Assembly (NCBI RefSeq): GCF_033568475.1
Contig: NC_133120.1
Span: 82,622,151 to 82,686,150 of the forward strand
Source of the DNA: Henckelia pumila
Lineage: Eukaryota > Streptophyta > Magnoliopsida > Lamiales > Gesneriaceae
Direction of reading: 5' to 3'
DNA: 64,000 bases
The notes under the pieces were generated by a model. It was given only the letters and a program-made list of their open reading frames with translations, did not search any database and was not told the DNA's origin. Below are positions 35,066 to 48,399 of the stretch, one piece after another (within the stretch, counting starts at the first letter, position 1; every line of letters starts with the position of its first letter). A program made the translations under genes and the position numbers.

Positions 35066-38000
35066 ATGAGAGCCAAATTACTGTGGCGAGGCATTCCGGG
35101 TCTGGACTCGAATACTTGTTCGGAGCGGGACCAATGGAAGGAGGGGTTGTTTACTGGCGTCACCAACAATTTTGCTTGTATTTCGGTGGCGGATAAGAGA
35201 CTCGAAAAGGAATTTTCGCCGCCTTTATCTCAGCTTATGGACCACCCGTTGGCTTTTCTGGCGTTGGTTCCCAAAGAAGCTGCACTTTTCGCTGCCGGGG
35301 CTGTTGCAGGTGCTGCCTCTAAGACGTTCACCGCACCGCTCGACCGTATTAAGCTGCTCATGCAGGTGACTTTTATCTGAATTTCTTGGATACAGTTTTG
35401 TAACTTTGGTGGTTTTTGCGAAATCCTCATGCTTTACTTTTGCCTTCACCTCTGAGTTTCTTGTTGCAAGTTTGCTTCTTTAGTTTTGGTATTTATTGGG
35501 CGTCGTCGCGTATGCCAAATAGCGTACAAAAGCCGACTCTCTGTTGAAGAAATTTCATTGTTCTTATATATAAGAATGTATCTAGTTGCACAAACTTTTA
35601 GAAAATAAGAAGTAAGGTGATGAATTTGAATATCCTCGTCGTTCTTAATATTCTTGCATTCAATATGTTTGTTCCCTATTACGTCTCCGGTAACACTATA
35701 TTACGTATCTTTTCAGACACACGGTCTCAGAGTTGGCCAAGAATCTGCAAAGAAAGGAATCGGATTTATCGAGGTATCTACATGGCATCTTTCTTCACTG
35801 TTATTCTAGTTATCTAAGTAACATGGTTCCAGAATTCCCGTTTTGTCCACTTTCTTTATTAATGGGAAACTGTATTTGGTATCACCACTGTTCAGTTTTT
35901 GTTGACCAAAGTATCTTTCATTTATTTGTTCATCATGATCATATGCTCTAGAGTTGTGAAGCTCCATGAAAATGCTCAGTCTGCTGGATTTAATTGCAAG
36001 TATGATAAACACGCTGATAACTGTTCTAGATACTCCTATCTGAACTCTACAGTCCATAACATATCTTGACTTCAACATGGGTAATCTCTTCATTTAATTC
36101 CACACCTTTTCTGTTCTCCACCTGGTGGGGATGGTGAACAGATGATATCCTTCACTTACATATGGTTTAGGTGCCTGACTCCCCTTATAAATGATGGAAA
36201 ATTTTCTTTTATTTCCATCATTTTTTCGTAGGCTCAAGTTTATCCGGTACTACTTTTCTATATGTACTTCTGCAATTGATTTGATGCTCCATTCACGTAT
36301 CGTTTCTTCCAATAATTTATGTCCATATTGTTGAACATCCTCTTATGTGGTAGGTAACCTTCTGAATGTGTATTTTAGGCCTTCACATTGATTGGGAAGG
36401 AAGAAGGCTTAAAAGGGTACTGGAAAGGAAACCTTCCCCAGGTTTGGTGTTCCATTACTTTTCTAAATATTTCAAACGTGCTGCTTCCTGCAGTCACACA
36501 GAATTCCTTCCGTCCTTTTACCCCTATTTTTAGTCGGATTTTTTAGTTTTCAAACTTCAGTTTATAGCAGTTTTTTAACTTGTAAATGCTCTAGGTGATA
36601 CGAGTTATACCTTATAGTGCGGCACAGCTTTTTGCCTATGAAGCTTACAAGGTAGTGGTGCAACAATCTTCTAAAGGAAAATAGTCAGGCTTATTTGGGG
36701 TTGAGTGGATCAACTGTGCTTTATTGTGTTTCAGAAACTATTTAGTGGAAAGGATGGGGAACTCTCTGTAGTTGGAAGATTAGCAGCAGGTGCTTGTGCT
36801 GGCATGACTTCAACTTTTGTAAGTTAAAAAAAAGTGGATCGACTTGAAATATAATGCATCGGATGATTTGATTAGAGTATTTTTTCTCAAGTGCTCAAGA
36901 GAATGTTATGGTAAGAGAAATCTTGGGTTAAAAAAGCAAAAAACGATCACAGTTTGATTTATGTGTGGATAATAAAATTTTAATCGGAGATTTACAATTG
37001 CATAAAAATGCTCCCCTCCCCCTACCCCTCCCTCTCTTTCTCCCTCTCACACACACAGACACACATGTTTCTCACAGGTGCCTATTTTCTTTCAACATGT
37101 GTTTGTGTCTCAAACATCTTTGTCCAGGTTACTTACCCGTTAGATGTCCTTAGGTTGAGGTTAGCTGTTGAACCCGGCTATAAAACAATGACAGAGGTAA
37201 ACTTACTTGTTATTCGATAATTTTTCCACTCAGACAGCTCCCATTGTATTGTGACTAATTCCAGCCTTTTGATTTGCAGGTTTCACTAAATATGATTAGA
37301 GAGGAAGGATTTGCATCCTTTTATAAGGGTCTAGGGCCTTCTCTTATCGGAATTGCGCCTTACATTGCCGTGAATTTTTGCGTTTTTGACTTGTGAGCTT
37401 GCTGTTTCAGATCTCAAGTTTATTTTTGTTTAGGCAGAATAACTATAATACATTTGGTCTTAATCTTCATGTGCTCTTGAACGCCAGGGTGAAGAAGGCA
37501 CTGCCAGATAAATATCAAAAGAGGACTGAAATATCCCTGGCAACAGCACTCGTTTCAGCTACCATAGCCACAGTCATGTGTTATCCTTTGGATACAGTCA
37601 GGCGGCAAATGCAAATGAGGGGTTCTCCTTTCAAGACAATTTTTGATGCCATCCCAGGTAATATATATGTTGCTGCACTGATGGGTTCATGCATGTCGAT
37701 TCTTTCAAAATTCAAAAAAAATTTGAAGATGTCACCCTTGGTGTGGCAAAGTGCTGCCACCATTTTTGTTGAACCATATAGCTAAAGTTTCTCACAGAAG
37801 AGCGCATTAGGTGTGAGTTTTTTTGTTTGTTCATGACCAACAGGTATGCATTCATTAGTTTAAAGTTAGTTGATTGTGGCTCAAAACAATTTTCTGAGTG
37901 CGAAAATGAACATTTCTTGAATACAAAAAAAAAAATGATATTTTCATATTCAGTCTATATTTATCTGATATGGACATGAGAACGAAAAACTTGGAAATTG

Positions 38001-38578
38001 AACAGTTTGATTTGGCCTTTTCATGGATCTGTACTTGATTTATGATTCGTTAAAAGCACTGGTAGCAACAGGGTTATTTTTATGGAGTGAAAGCGGTATA
38101 CAGTCACGAGGTATTCTTGGACATGCATTGAATATTTAAGATGGTGTGATGCCCTTGTAGTGTTTCCACACGGCTCGATACGCTAACGTCTCCATGAATG
38201 TCAATTTGCGTTAGGCATTGTGGCTCGTGACGGTTTATTGGGGCTGTACAGGGGTTTCTTGCCTAATGCATTGAAGACTTTACCTAACAGCAGGTTCATC
38301 TTTTTTTCTTGCATTCAATTGCCCTGAATTGAATCGCAGCTATCCCTACTGTTATTCCTTTATTTTCTTCTCTTTTATGGCCTATGGGGTCGTTCATCCT
38401 TTTGTCAGTTCTTGATATATAACCACATGTTTCCTATAAATGCATTTGTTCTAAATTTCATTTCTATTGCTGTGACAGCATAAAGCTTACTACATTCGAC
38501 ACCGCCAAACGTCTGATTGCGGCAGGGGAGATAGAGCTACAAAAATTTATGGAGGAGAACGGCAAGAAACAAGATTGA
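35066..38578 (+). CDS. Plastid-envelope-type ADP,ATP carrier (mitochondrial carrier family)
   Basis: Ten exons (35066-35365, 35717-35773, 36379-36441, 36595-36651, 36735-36818, 37128-37196, 37280-37392, 37488-37657, 38215-38293, 38479-38578) join in frame to 363 residues, all introns GT-AG. Three carrier signatures are present: PLDRIKLLMQ at the end of exon 1, PLDVLRLRL in exon 6 and PLDTVRRQM in exon 8. The text FLALVPKEAALFAAGAVAG and PSLIGIAPYIAVNFCVFDL matches the Arabidopsis envelope ADP,ATP carrier At3g51870 as I recall it. The N-terminus before the first helix (about 70 residues) is the right size for a targeting region. The expected role is adenine nucleotide exchange across the plastid inner envelope; the organelle is inferred. 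Start ATG at 35066; in-frame sequence upstream lacks an ATG. Confidence 0.92.
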
Positions 38579-39031
38579 AGTTATGGAGTTGTAAACATAT
38601 TGCTGTAAGATGTTTGGCCATGTCTTGCGTACACTTAGCATGTAAGCATCCATGTCTTCAAAAATCTTGTTTCGGCACCCTGGGGCTTTAGGGAACAATC
38701 AGCTGAAATGGCTAGAAACATGCTTGAAATTTTTGACAATTTATCCGTACATTTTTTGTTCCCATAGTAATTTCATGATACGATCCATTGAGGTCCTGTG
38801 TGTTCACAGGATTGTGTATTTAGTTGGCTTCTACCTACTGTAAACGCGACATATATGCCACGGTGGTTTTGATTCAAATCTGTTGACCAATTACATTCTC
38901 ATAACTGAGATGAAATACATACACTATACATAAGTTACATTGTTCATACTTGTCCTTTTTCACAATCCAAATCATACATAACCATCTCAGTCAGAGATCC
39001 ACCTTGAGTCTGATTTTTTGTGTTGCGAATC

Positions 39032-40381
39032 TCACTCGTCATCATCCTCGTCATCATCGTCCTACACAGAAGCAACAGTTCATAACATTTAGCTGGATGC
39101 GAGAATAGCAGAAAACAGCTCATTAATACAATACTCAATCATATGTCTAGTGTTTAATCATGTTGCTTTCCAAATATCATAATGGCATCATAAACATACG
39201 TGTTCGCTCTCATCATCATCATCATCGTGAACTTCGGATGCTGACCTCTCAGATCCTTCATCACCCTGATCAGCAGAACTCTCCTGGCGATTTTATGAAT
39301 GACAAACATTTATGAATGCAGGTAAAAACATGCTAGTATAAGATGTTATATCTCAATCAAGAGAATTAAAAAAACACCTGCTTTTTGTTGTAGGCATTCA
39401 TTAGTTTTTCATACTCGGCCTTCTTTTTCGCAGCTTTAGCTTCATAAGGAGCTTTTTCCTAAGGATGCATTTGTAATAAATGATACAGTCAAAAACTGTA
39501 GCTTCATACAGATCAACTTGTCAAAATGCCAGCATGCCAGATAAATTTAATACCCAAGATTCATCGGTTCAGGTTCATACTTGAAATACTCTGGTTAACG
39601 ATCATTTCATAATGAACATATATCATATATCTATGCGTGTGTAACATGTATGATTACACCACGAGCAAATACTAGCAAATACTTCTCATATAGTCTTGAA
39701 TCGTTAGAATTTTGAAAAAATAAAAATAAAAAATTCCAGCATATCATGATCATGCAGTGAATAGAGTTTTTAGTCCTTACAGCTGCACTCATCGATTTCC
39801 ACTTCTCTCCTCCAGCTTTCCCTACCTAGAAATATGCAAAACAAAATCCAAACACACAGCTTCGTCAAAAACACATCTGCAAAAGACATCACTGGCGAAA
39901 ATGGGAGTACAGACAACATACAGCTGAGACAGCCTTGACATTAGGATTTTCCTTTTTGAAAGTCTTTCTAAACTCTTCACTGCAATAAAACCATTGAATA
40001 ACCAACCATATAGCCCATATAGAATACAAAATCTGAAAAATGGAATACTATGATGCTCGTGCCATCCATGCGCACACCAAAAAAAAAAAGAAGGTAAAAT
40101 GATGATTCGTACAGGAACACAAAGAAAGCACTAGGGGGCCTCTTGGGCTTGTTAGGGTCTTTCTTGGCCTTTGTAGCCTTTGGTTTACTTGGCTTCGCAG
40201 CAACCTTCCTTTTCCCAATCTTTCTGAAACAAACAAAAGTGCTATGAATGAATACAGTTCATCTAATACAACATAATATCAAGTTCCATTTCCAAATCAA
40301 GGCCAACCTATCATCAACCGGTTTCAATGCTTCTTTCGTGTCCTTTTTTGCAGCCCCTTTACTCCTGCCGCCAGTCTTCAT
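39032..40381 (-). CDS. HMG-box protein, HMGB1/2/3-like
   Basis: Seven exons on the minus strand (40381-40308, 40223-40113, 39979-39922, 39825-39781, 39458-39378, 39283-39200, 39061-39032) join in frame to 160 residues. A basic N-terminus (MKTGGRSKGAAKK) precedes one HMG box at about residues 47-120 (DPNKPKRPPSAFFVFLEEFR ... YEKLMNAYNKKQ). An acidic tail of Asp/Glu runs ends DDDEDDDE. This is the plant HMGB layout: an abundant nuclear architectural protein that bends DNA and loosens nucleosomes, with the acidic tail tuning binding. The length fits Arabidopsis HMGB2/3 (about 140-145) to HMGB1 (178). It is convergent with the carrier gene, with stops 453 bp apart. Confidence 0.93.
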
Positions 40382-41130
40382 TTCAACAAGGTAAACACCT
40401 ACATATATATACACCATACACCGTGAATTGCTACTAAATTTATACCTACAAGCTAGAAAGCTTGTGTTCAACTAGCAGAAACCATTATATTCCATACAAC
40501 ACCACCAAGAACATAAACAAATCATCAGTCACTTTTTGGTGAAGGAAGCAAAATATAAATAAAGCCATTGCTTATGTACATCAAAAAAAGTCAACGCGGC
40601 GCGCGCACAATCGCAGCGAAAACTTCAACTGCTTGACAAAATCTATATAAGCAACATAAAGGTTTAGATCAAAATCTTTATTGGCCTATGCAACAAAAAA
40701 GTTATTTTAACAAAAGAAAATGGAGAAATAACATGGAAAAGGGGAAAAAAAGTTTTTACAAAACAAAATCACAAACTGATTTTCCAAACTATGATAAACA
40801 AATCATCTCCACCCTTTATCATGTTTAACATACAGCACACGAACGGACAAAGTCATGCATTCAAATTGAAGGGAAATTGGGAAAATAAAAAAAGTAATAA
40901 ATATTCCAAGAATTATCAGAATTCATACAGAATTAAGGACCTTAAAACAAAGAACAAACTAGCACTGGTTCTATGTATGAATTTAGGCAAGGAAAACTAA
41001 AAATACAGATAATTATTACAAAAGAGATAAGCATACCTAGAAAGATAACAAGAGATCGGTGCTGAATGAGTCTAAGAGGAGAAAGAATAGAATTTTAGAA
41101 TCGAGGGACCAGAGTGGAACAAATCCACTT
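40382..41130 (-). promoter_or_regulatory. 5' UTR with a probable leader intron, and promoter of the HMGB gene
   Basis: On the minus strand CTAG|GTATGC near 41035 looks like a splice donor, and ATGTAG|GTGTTTACC near 40402 looks like an acceptor about 20 nt before the start codon. A leader intron of about 630 bp is therefore likely. A CpG-rich patch (GGCGCGCGC) lies at about 40596-40606 inside it. Inferred from consensus only. Confidence 0.45.
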
Positions 41131-41689
41131 GAGTCACCGGACTAGCCGGTTACTTGGAATTTTTTTATTTAATTATTTTTTACTACTTTGCTGGGCTGTT
41201 CCATTATCCTCTGGCTCTTACCTCTATCACTTATAACCGTCATTATATTATTTTATTTTATTTTATTTTATTTTTGGATATAGGGTCATTCAATTTTTCT
41301 AAGGCGTTGAAAAATTAGAAATACTAGTCGGAATTACTCGAAAAGGTGTTGTGTAAACATATATAATTTTTCAATAATAAAAAAAAATTAATTTGAATGA
41401 AATTAAAAAATTTAAATACATAAATTTTATACTTATGTTAAGCATTAAACAGCTTATATTATTTGATTGATTAATTGTGAAATTTTAAATGATAGTCGAT
41501 GCGAGTGAGAATAAAAATTATGACAAATAAAAATAATAGTGTTCACCAACAACTTATCACTTATTACTAAACATTTTAGTTTTTTTAAACATAAAACACT
41601 TTGATTAATTAACAAGAGAGTAGTCAAGTTGGGCATCGTTTGATGTGAAAGATAACACATTGATTGATTAATAATCATTGTTTTGTCCA
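41131..41689. other. AT-rich intergenic region
   Basis: No gene is supported. A TTTTA pentanucleotide microsatellite lies at about 41249-41275. Confidence 0.5.
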
Positions 41690-42075
41690 ATACTTAGTTC
41701 AAGTTCTTCCAAGGATTAGTGTTATGCACCATGGTCCAATATCCAAGGTAAGTGTACTTTCGGGGCCAATATCCTCAGAGGAATGGATCACCGCATGGAC
41801 TACTTGTGACGAATCCGACGAATCCGAGAAAATGCACGCATTATCGAAATCATGTCTTAAACAAAAATCCATTCCAAAATTAATGATGGCTTGTAGTTCT
41901 GCACCTTTGACTGATCCCGGGTTACAGATAATACTGGCGGATGTTCCCTGAACCAAACCACGGTTGTCTCTCACCGTTATCTCCACATTGAAATTTTTTT
42001 TTGATATATCAAAGCTCGCATCGACATCTAATCATAATTGTCCTGAGTTTGGTGGTTCCCACGACTTCTTCGCTA
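41690..42075 (-). pseudogene. RNase H-like (RVT_3 type) gene remnant
   Basis: On the minus strand, from about 42060, the translation contains VDASFD, EITVRDNRGLVQGTSASI, then GAELQAIINFGMDF and FSDSSDSSQVVHAV. This is the order of the RNase H-fold domain found at the end of plant LINE-type reverse transcriptases and in RVT_3 proteins (first catalytic Asp, conserved Glu, then Asp in SD). The piece is short, has no start context, carries a stop just upstream of the first Asp, and lacks RT sequence nearby. It could be a LINE tail or a decayed host RNase H-like gene. Confidence 0.6.
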
Positions 42076-42545
42076 TCGGATGATCCGAGTTTCAAGAAAA
42101 ACTCCAGAATCCTGCTCGAGTTTTATTCAAAACTTGAGTAATTGAATTTTATTGCTAGAATTTGGTTAAAATCAGAACTCAAGTTCAAGTTTTCATTCGA
42201 AATATATAATATTATTATATTAATAAAATATTAAATTTTGTGAGTTGCTCATGAACTGCCAACATAACAATAAGACCGAGTTTTCAATCTTTTGAAAAAA
42301 CACAAAATCTTATTTGAGAGAATCTCAAGGATAATTTTTGTGAGACATATATTTTACTTGGGTCACTCATGATAATGTACTATTTTTTATGCAAAAAGTA
42401 TTACGTTTTTTTTTACGTGGGAACCTGCAGCCGCGATCTTTCGATGCGCTCTGGGTAAACCTCCGGACTAACGCAATAGTCTGCAAATTACGCTAGTCAG
42501 GTAAACCACACTGGGCAAACCCTGTGCAACAGGCTAGTCCAAGAA

Positions 42546-43190
42546 TGTTGGAAATTTTAAATTAAAAAATAGGTTTGAATGAAAAATTATGGCTCATGAA
42601 TGTGGGAGTGTCTTTTGGCTCTCCACAATCTTGAGTTAATTGGAGACTGTTGGCTCTTCATATTCTTGAGTTTATTGCAAGATTAATTGAGTCAATTAAA
42701 CTTGTATGACTCTTGGTATATTTTTTGAAGCCTATAAATAGTGTGCTCATTTTCTCAATCCATACAATTTTTGAAAAACAATTTCTGCACACAATATTGA
42801 AGATCTCATTCAAGTAGTCTCTTGCATTTCATATTGTTAGCTTTTCATTTGGCCTCCGTTAAATTTTGGTGATAAAGTGAAGGTACGATTCAAGTTCGCC
42901 GGAGTAGTGAATTTGTGCTTAGTTTGCTACTGGTTTTTCCGTTGTATCCTGGGAAACAGACGTCTATACGTGTTGATCCTCAAGCATCTAGTGGAGTAGA
43001 CGAATCTGTTTTAAGGAAATTGTACTAGTTACAGGCCTAGGTTTGCTTGACTATTTCCTTACTTGTTTGCTTTATATTTTTCAGTATTTGTGTATTCGTT
43101 ATACTATTGAATTGTTATACGATCATTCTTTCTTTTTGTAATATTATTTCTGTAATATTCACGTTTTGAGTTTGCATATTTTGGATAACA
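42546..43190 (+). repeat. 5' LTR of the copia element
   Basis: 645 bp, starting TGTTGGAAATTTTAAAT and ending TTTTGGATAACA. A TATA box (CCTATAAATAGTGTG) lies near 42733. Confidence 0.93.
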
Positions 43191-43267
43191 AACTTAAAAC
43201 AGATTTTAGTACTCGTTACGTGATTTGTTTCAGAAATGGATTCTGCTTCAAGTGAGACTACTCCAGT

Positions 43268-43875
43268 TAGGGATGGCAATGGGTCGGGTCTAAACCCGGC
43301 CCCGCATTGAACCCGAACCGCTAGGATGGGTTTAGACCCGGCCAAGCGGGTCTACATGCGGATCCGGGGCGGGTCACGGGTTTGGTCGGACCCGCCCCGA
43401 ACCCGCCCAGCCAAAAATATATATATTAAATATACTTTAATACAAATATAAAATATACATGTATATATATTAATAATATATAATTATATTATTTATATTA
43501 CATAATCAATAATTTATCCCTAATTTGAGTTTATAGTATTTTTGAATTTAAATAATTTTAATATATTATGATATTTTTAATATGAAAATATATTATTATG
43601 ATTTTTCTTTTGTTATTAATTATTAATTAAATAAAAAATTGATATATTTTAACTTGTAGGAATATTTTTTTGTCCTAAATGTTATTAATATAAATTTTAA
43701 AAATAAATTTAATGATGATTTGTTAATTTGTTAATTTATTTAATTTTTTATTTAATAAAATTTAAATTATTTTTAATTTGGCGGGTCCAACGGGTCTAAC
43801 CCGGATTGGACCCGCCGGGTCAACGGGGCGGGGCGGGTCTCAGGTTTGCCCAAACCCGCCCCGTTGCCATCCCTA
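43268..43875. mobile_element. hAT-type MITE inside the copia gag region
   Basis: The ends TAGGGATGGCAATGGGTCGG and CCCGTTGCCATCCCTA are inverse. The subterminal regions are GC-rich repeats of GGGTC / GACCCG, and the 300-bp core is AT-rich and non-coding. It is flanked by ACTCCAGT (43260-43267) and AATCCAGT (43876-43883), an 8-bp duplication with one difference, as hAT elements make. It must be younger than the copia insertion. Confidence 0.88.
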
Positions 43876-45561
43876 AATCCAGTTGCCCCTATTGTCACGG
43901 TTCCAAATCGTGTCGTTCCTCCTGTTGCCCCACGTGGTGCTGTCGTTCCTGTTCCAAACAGTCACGGAGAAAAGCCAGAGAAGTTCACTGGTGCGGACTT
44001 CAAGAGGTGGCAACAAAAAATGCTTTTCTACTTGACGACGCTGAACCTGGCCAGATTCCTCTCGGAGGATTCTCCTAAGCTCAAGGAGGGTGAGGGAGAT
44101 GTTGAATCCGTCAGTGCTTTGGAGGCATGGAATCATTCTGATTTCCTATGCCGAAATTACGTGCTGAACGGATTGGCAGATTCGCTCTACAATGTGTATT
44201 GCGAAAAGAAAACGTCCAAAGAGCTGTGGGAATCCCTTGACGAAAGTACAAAATCGAGGATGCGGGGGCCAAGAAGTTTCTTGTAGGCCGCTTTCTGGAT
44301 TGTAAGATGGTGGATTCCAAGCCAGTTATCAGCCAAGTTCAAGAGATCCAAGTGATTCTTCACGAGATTCACTCTGAAGGGATGACGTTGAGCGAATCCT
44401 TCCAAGTGGCGACCATTGTTGAGAAGCTACCACCGGCATGGAAGGATTTCAAGAACTACTTGAAACACAAGCGAAAGGAGATGAATGTTGAAGAACTCAT
44501 TATTCGACTTCGTATCGAGGAAGACAACAAGAGCTCTGAAAGACGATGTTTTCTCCAGTTGCTGCTATAGCAAATGTTGTCGAGCATGGCCAAAGCTCGA
44601 AAAAGAAACACTTCAATCCTTCAAACAAAAGGAGGCATTAAGAAGAAGAAGTTCTCCGGAAAATGCTACAACTGTGATGGTATTGGTCACAAGGCCTTTG
44701 AGTGGAAGAAGCCAAAGAAAAACCGAGAGGTGAATATGGTGGAGAACATATCCCATGAGGTTTCAAACATGAACCTTTGTGCTATCATTTCTGAAGTAAA
44801 TCTGGTTGGTTCAAATCTAAGGGAGTGGTGGATTGACACTGGTGCCACTCGCCATGTTTGCTCTGACAAAGAGATGTTTTCAAATTTTGAGAAATCCATA
44901 AACGGGAAAATGCTGTTCATGGGAAATTCTGCAACTTCTGAAATCAAGGGACAAGGGAAAGTGGTTTTGAAGATGACCTCTGGAAAAGAGCTGACTTTGA
45001 ACAATGTGTTGTATGTGCCAGACATCCGTAAAAACTTGGAGTCTGGGTAACTGCTTAACAAGCATGGTTTTCGCATTGTGTTTGAGTCAGATAAAGTTGT
45101 TTTGTCTAAGAGTGGAATGTTTGTAGGAAAAGGCTATGTAAGCAATGGTTTGTTCAAACTCAATGTAATGGCTATTAAGCCCGTGATCAATAAGATGAAA
45201 TATTCTGCTTACTTGCTTGAGTATTCCAATTTGTGGCATGGTAGACTAGGACATGTTAATTATGATATGATTCGTAGATTAATTAACTTGAAAAACATTC
45301 CTACATTCAAAATTTATACACAACACAAATGCGAAACTTGTGTTGAAGCAAAACTAACAAGATCATCTTTTCAAACAGTTGAAAGGAAATGTGAACCCCT
45401 TGATTTGATACACTCTGATCTATGTGATTTAAAAAGAGTACAAACACGTGGTGGAAACAAATACTTCATTATTTTTATTGATGATAGCACAAAATATTGT
45501 TATGTGTATCTTCTTAAAAGTAATGATGAATCTATTGAAAAGTTTGTCCACTACAATAGTA

Positions 45562-45593
<32 letters not shown>

Positions 45594-48399
45594 GTGCTAA
45601 GAAGTGATCGTGGAGGAGAGTATGAATCACCATTTGCTGAGTTTTGTGTTCAACATGGTATCAGACACGAAATAAATGCACCTTACTTTCCTCAGCAAAA
45701 TGGTGTCGCAGAGCGAAAGAATCGCACTTTGAAAGAAATGATGAATGCACTGTTACTGAGTTCTGGTTTATCACAGAACATATGAGGGAAAGTTGTTCTG
45801 ACAGCTAATTACCTTTTAAATAAGATAACCCGAAAGAAGCAAGATAAAATCCCATATGAATTATGTAAAGGAAGAATACCTTCATACCAATATTTGCGAG
45901 TGTGGGGGTGTCTTGCCAAAGTAGCTGTACCTACTCCGAAAAAGGTAAAAATTGGACCAAAACTGTTGATTGCATTTTCATAGGATATGCACACAACAGT
46001 AGCGCTTATCGATTTCTTGTGTATGAATCTCAAATTCCCGACATTCATAAGAATACGATAATGGAATCAAGAAATGCTTCGTTCTTTGAACATGTGTTCC
46101 CTTGCAAATCTAAGGAAGAACCAAGTTCATCCAAAAGATTACATGAGACAATGAAAAAAGAACAAGAGGTTAACTACGAGGTTGAACCTAGACGTAGCAA
46201 AAGAGCTAGAACTGAGAAATCATTTGGTCCGAATTTCATCACTTTCATGATGGAAAGTGAACCTCAAAGCTTCAAGGAAGCTGTGAATTCATCTGAAGGA
46301 CCTCAATGGAAAGAGGCTATAAATTCACCACTTTCATGATGGAAAGTGAACCTCAAAGCTTCAAGGAAGCTGTGAATTCATCTGAAGGACCTCAATGGAA
46401 AGAGGCTATAAATTTCGAAATAGAATCCATTTTGAAAAATTATATGTGGGAACTAGTGGACCTTCCTCCGGGAAGCAAACCACTAGGTTATAAATGGATT
46501 TTTAAACGGAAAATGAAATCATATGGAACAATATATAAGTATAAAGCCAGATTGATAATCAAGGGTTACCTTCAACGTGAAGGGCTTGATTACTTTGACA
46601 CATTCTCCAGTAACAAGAATAACTTCAATTCGAGTGATACTTGCAATTGCCGCCTTGCGGAATCTTGAAGTACACCAAATGGATGTAAAAACTGTTTTTC
46701 TAAATGGAGATTTAGAAGAAGAAATTTACATGGAACAACCTGAGGGATTTTCTGCACCTGGGCAAGAAAATAAGGTTGTGAATTGGTGAAGTCTTTGTAT
46801 GGCTTAAAGCAAGCACAAAAATAATGACACGAAAAATTTGACAAAGTCACGCTAGAAAGTGGATTTAAAGTCAATGAGTGTGACAAATGTGTATACGTAA
46901 ATAACACTGAAAGTGTCTATGCCATTTTGTGTCTTTACGTAGATGACATGCTAATCATCGGTAGCAATGATAAGATGATCAAATCCACTAAGAAATTGTT
47001 AAACTCAAAATTCGACATGAAAGATTTGGGATTAGCCAATGTCATCCTTGGAATTAAAATCCATAGAACTGAAGGGATGGTTCTAAGTCAATCACATTAT
47101 GTGAAAAAAATACTTGAGAAATTCAATAAGGATGACTCTGCATTGGCAAGAACCCCGATAGATACGAGTCAACATCTATCGAAGAATCGGGGTGAGAGTA
47201 TCTCCCAACTAGAATACTCTCGAGTCATTGGTAGTCTGATGTACTTAATGAGTTGTACACGACCAGACATAGCCTATGCAGTAAGCAAATTGAGCAGATT
47301 CGCCAGTAATCCAGGAGATGAACACTGGAAAGCAATTATAAGATTGCTAAGGTATTTAAGATACACTCGTGACCATGGGCTGCACTATACCAGATACTCT
47401 ACTATTATTGAAGGATACAGTGATGCAAACTGGATATCTGATATGAAAAACTCAAAATCTACAAGTGTATTTGTATTCACTTTAGGAGGTGCAACAATTG
47501 CTTGGAAATCTTCTAAACAAACTGTAATAGCCAGATCCACGATGGAATCTGAGTTTATTCCAATTGATAAGTGTGCTGAAGAAGCTGAATGGTTGCGTCT
47601 ATTTTTAGAAGATGTTCCAGGATGGGTGAAACCTGTATCGGCTATTTGCATTCATTGTGATAGTCAATCTGCGATCGGAAAGGCACAAAGCAAGATGTAT
47701 AATGGAAAGTCTAGACATATACGTCGTAGACACAACACCATTAGACAATTACTCTCAACTGGAGTTATCTCTATTGACTATGTAAAGTCAAAGGATAATA
47801 TAGCGGATCCGTTAACCAAAGTGTTAAATAGAGAGTTAGTTGAAAAATCTTCAAAAGGAATGGGACTGAAGCCTATGGAATAAATTAGTGCGAAGGAAAA
47901 CCCAACCTATGATGACTGGAGATCCCAAGAACTAGGTTCAATGGGACAACCTAATCGCACTGGTTTGGTAGATCACTGTGGGGGTTATCCTTAGTCTATT
48001 CCTATTGCAAACAGTGAATGTTGAGGATAAACATATAACTTTTAATGATTCTGATGAAATTCAACATAGAATCACCTATGTGAGAGAGAAGTGGGGCCGC
48101 TTCGAAGGAATTGCAAGGCTCAATTCTAGACCCTCTCACAGAACCAGGCTGGTGTTCATGGCCAAAACGAACACAATCATGAGAACTGAATAGTATCGGC
48201 GAGTGTTCTGTGTGAAGTGTATCTTAATTTACACAAATGGCAGAACAGTTCAAGGACATCATGTCTACTGGTTAGCTAGTAAAGCAAATATATTTCACAA
48301 GAGAAGGTTCAAAGGATAACACATACCTATCCTATGCATGATTCAACTGTAGAGCTTTATCACCAAGATTTGTATCAATTTTTCATTCATGTGGGGGAT

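Noticed and set aside
41664-41951. Plus-strand 95-codon frame
   Set aside because: It is the antisense of the RNase H-like remnant, which has the recognisable motifs.
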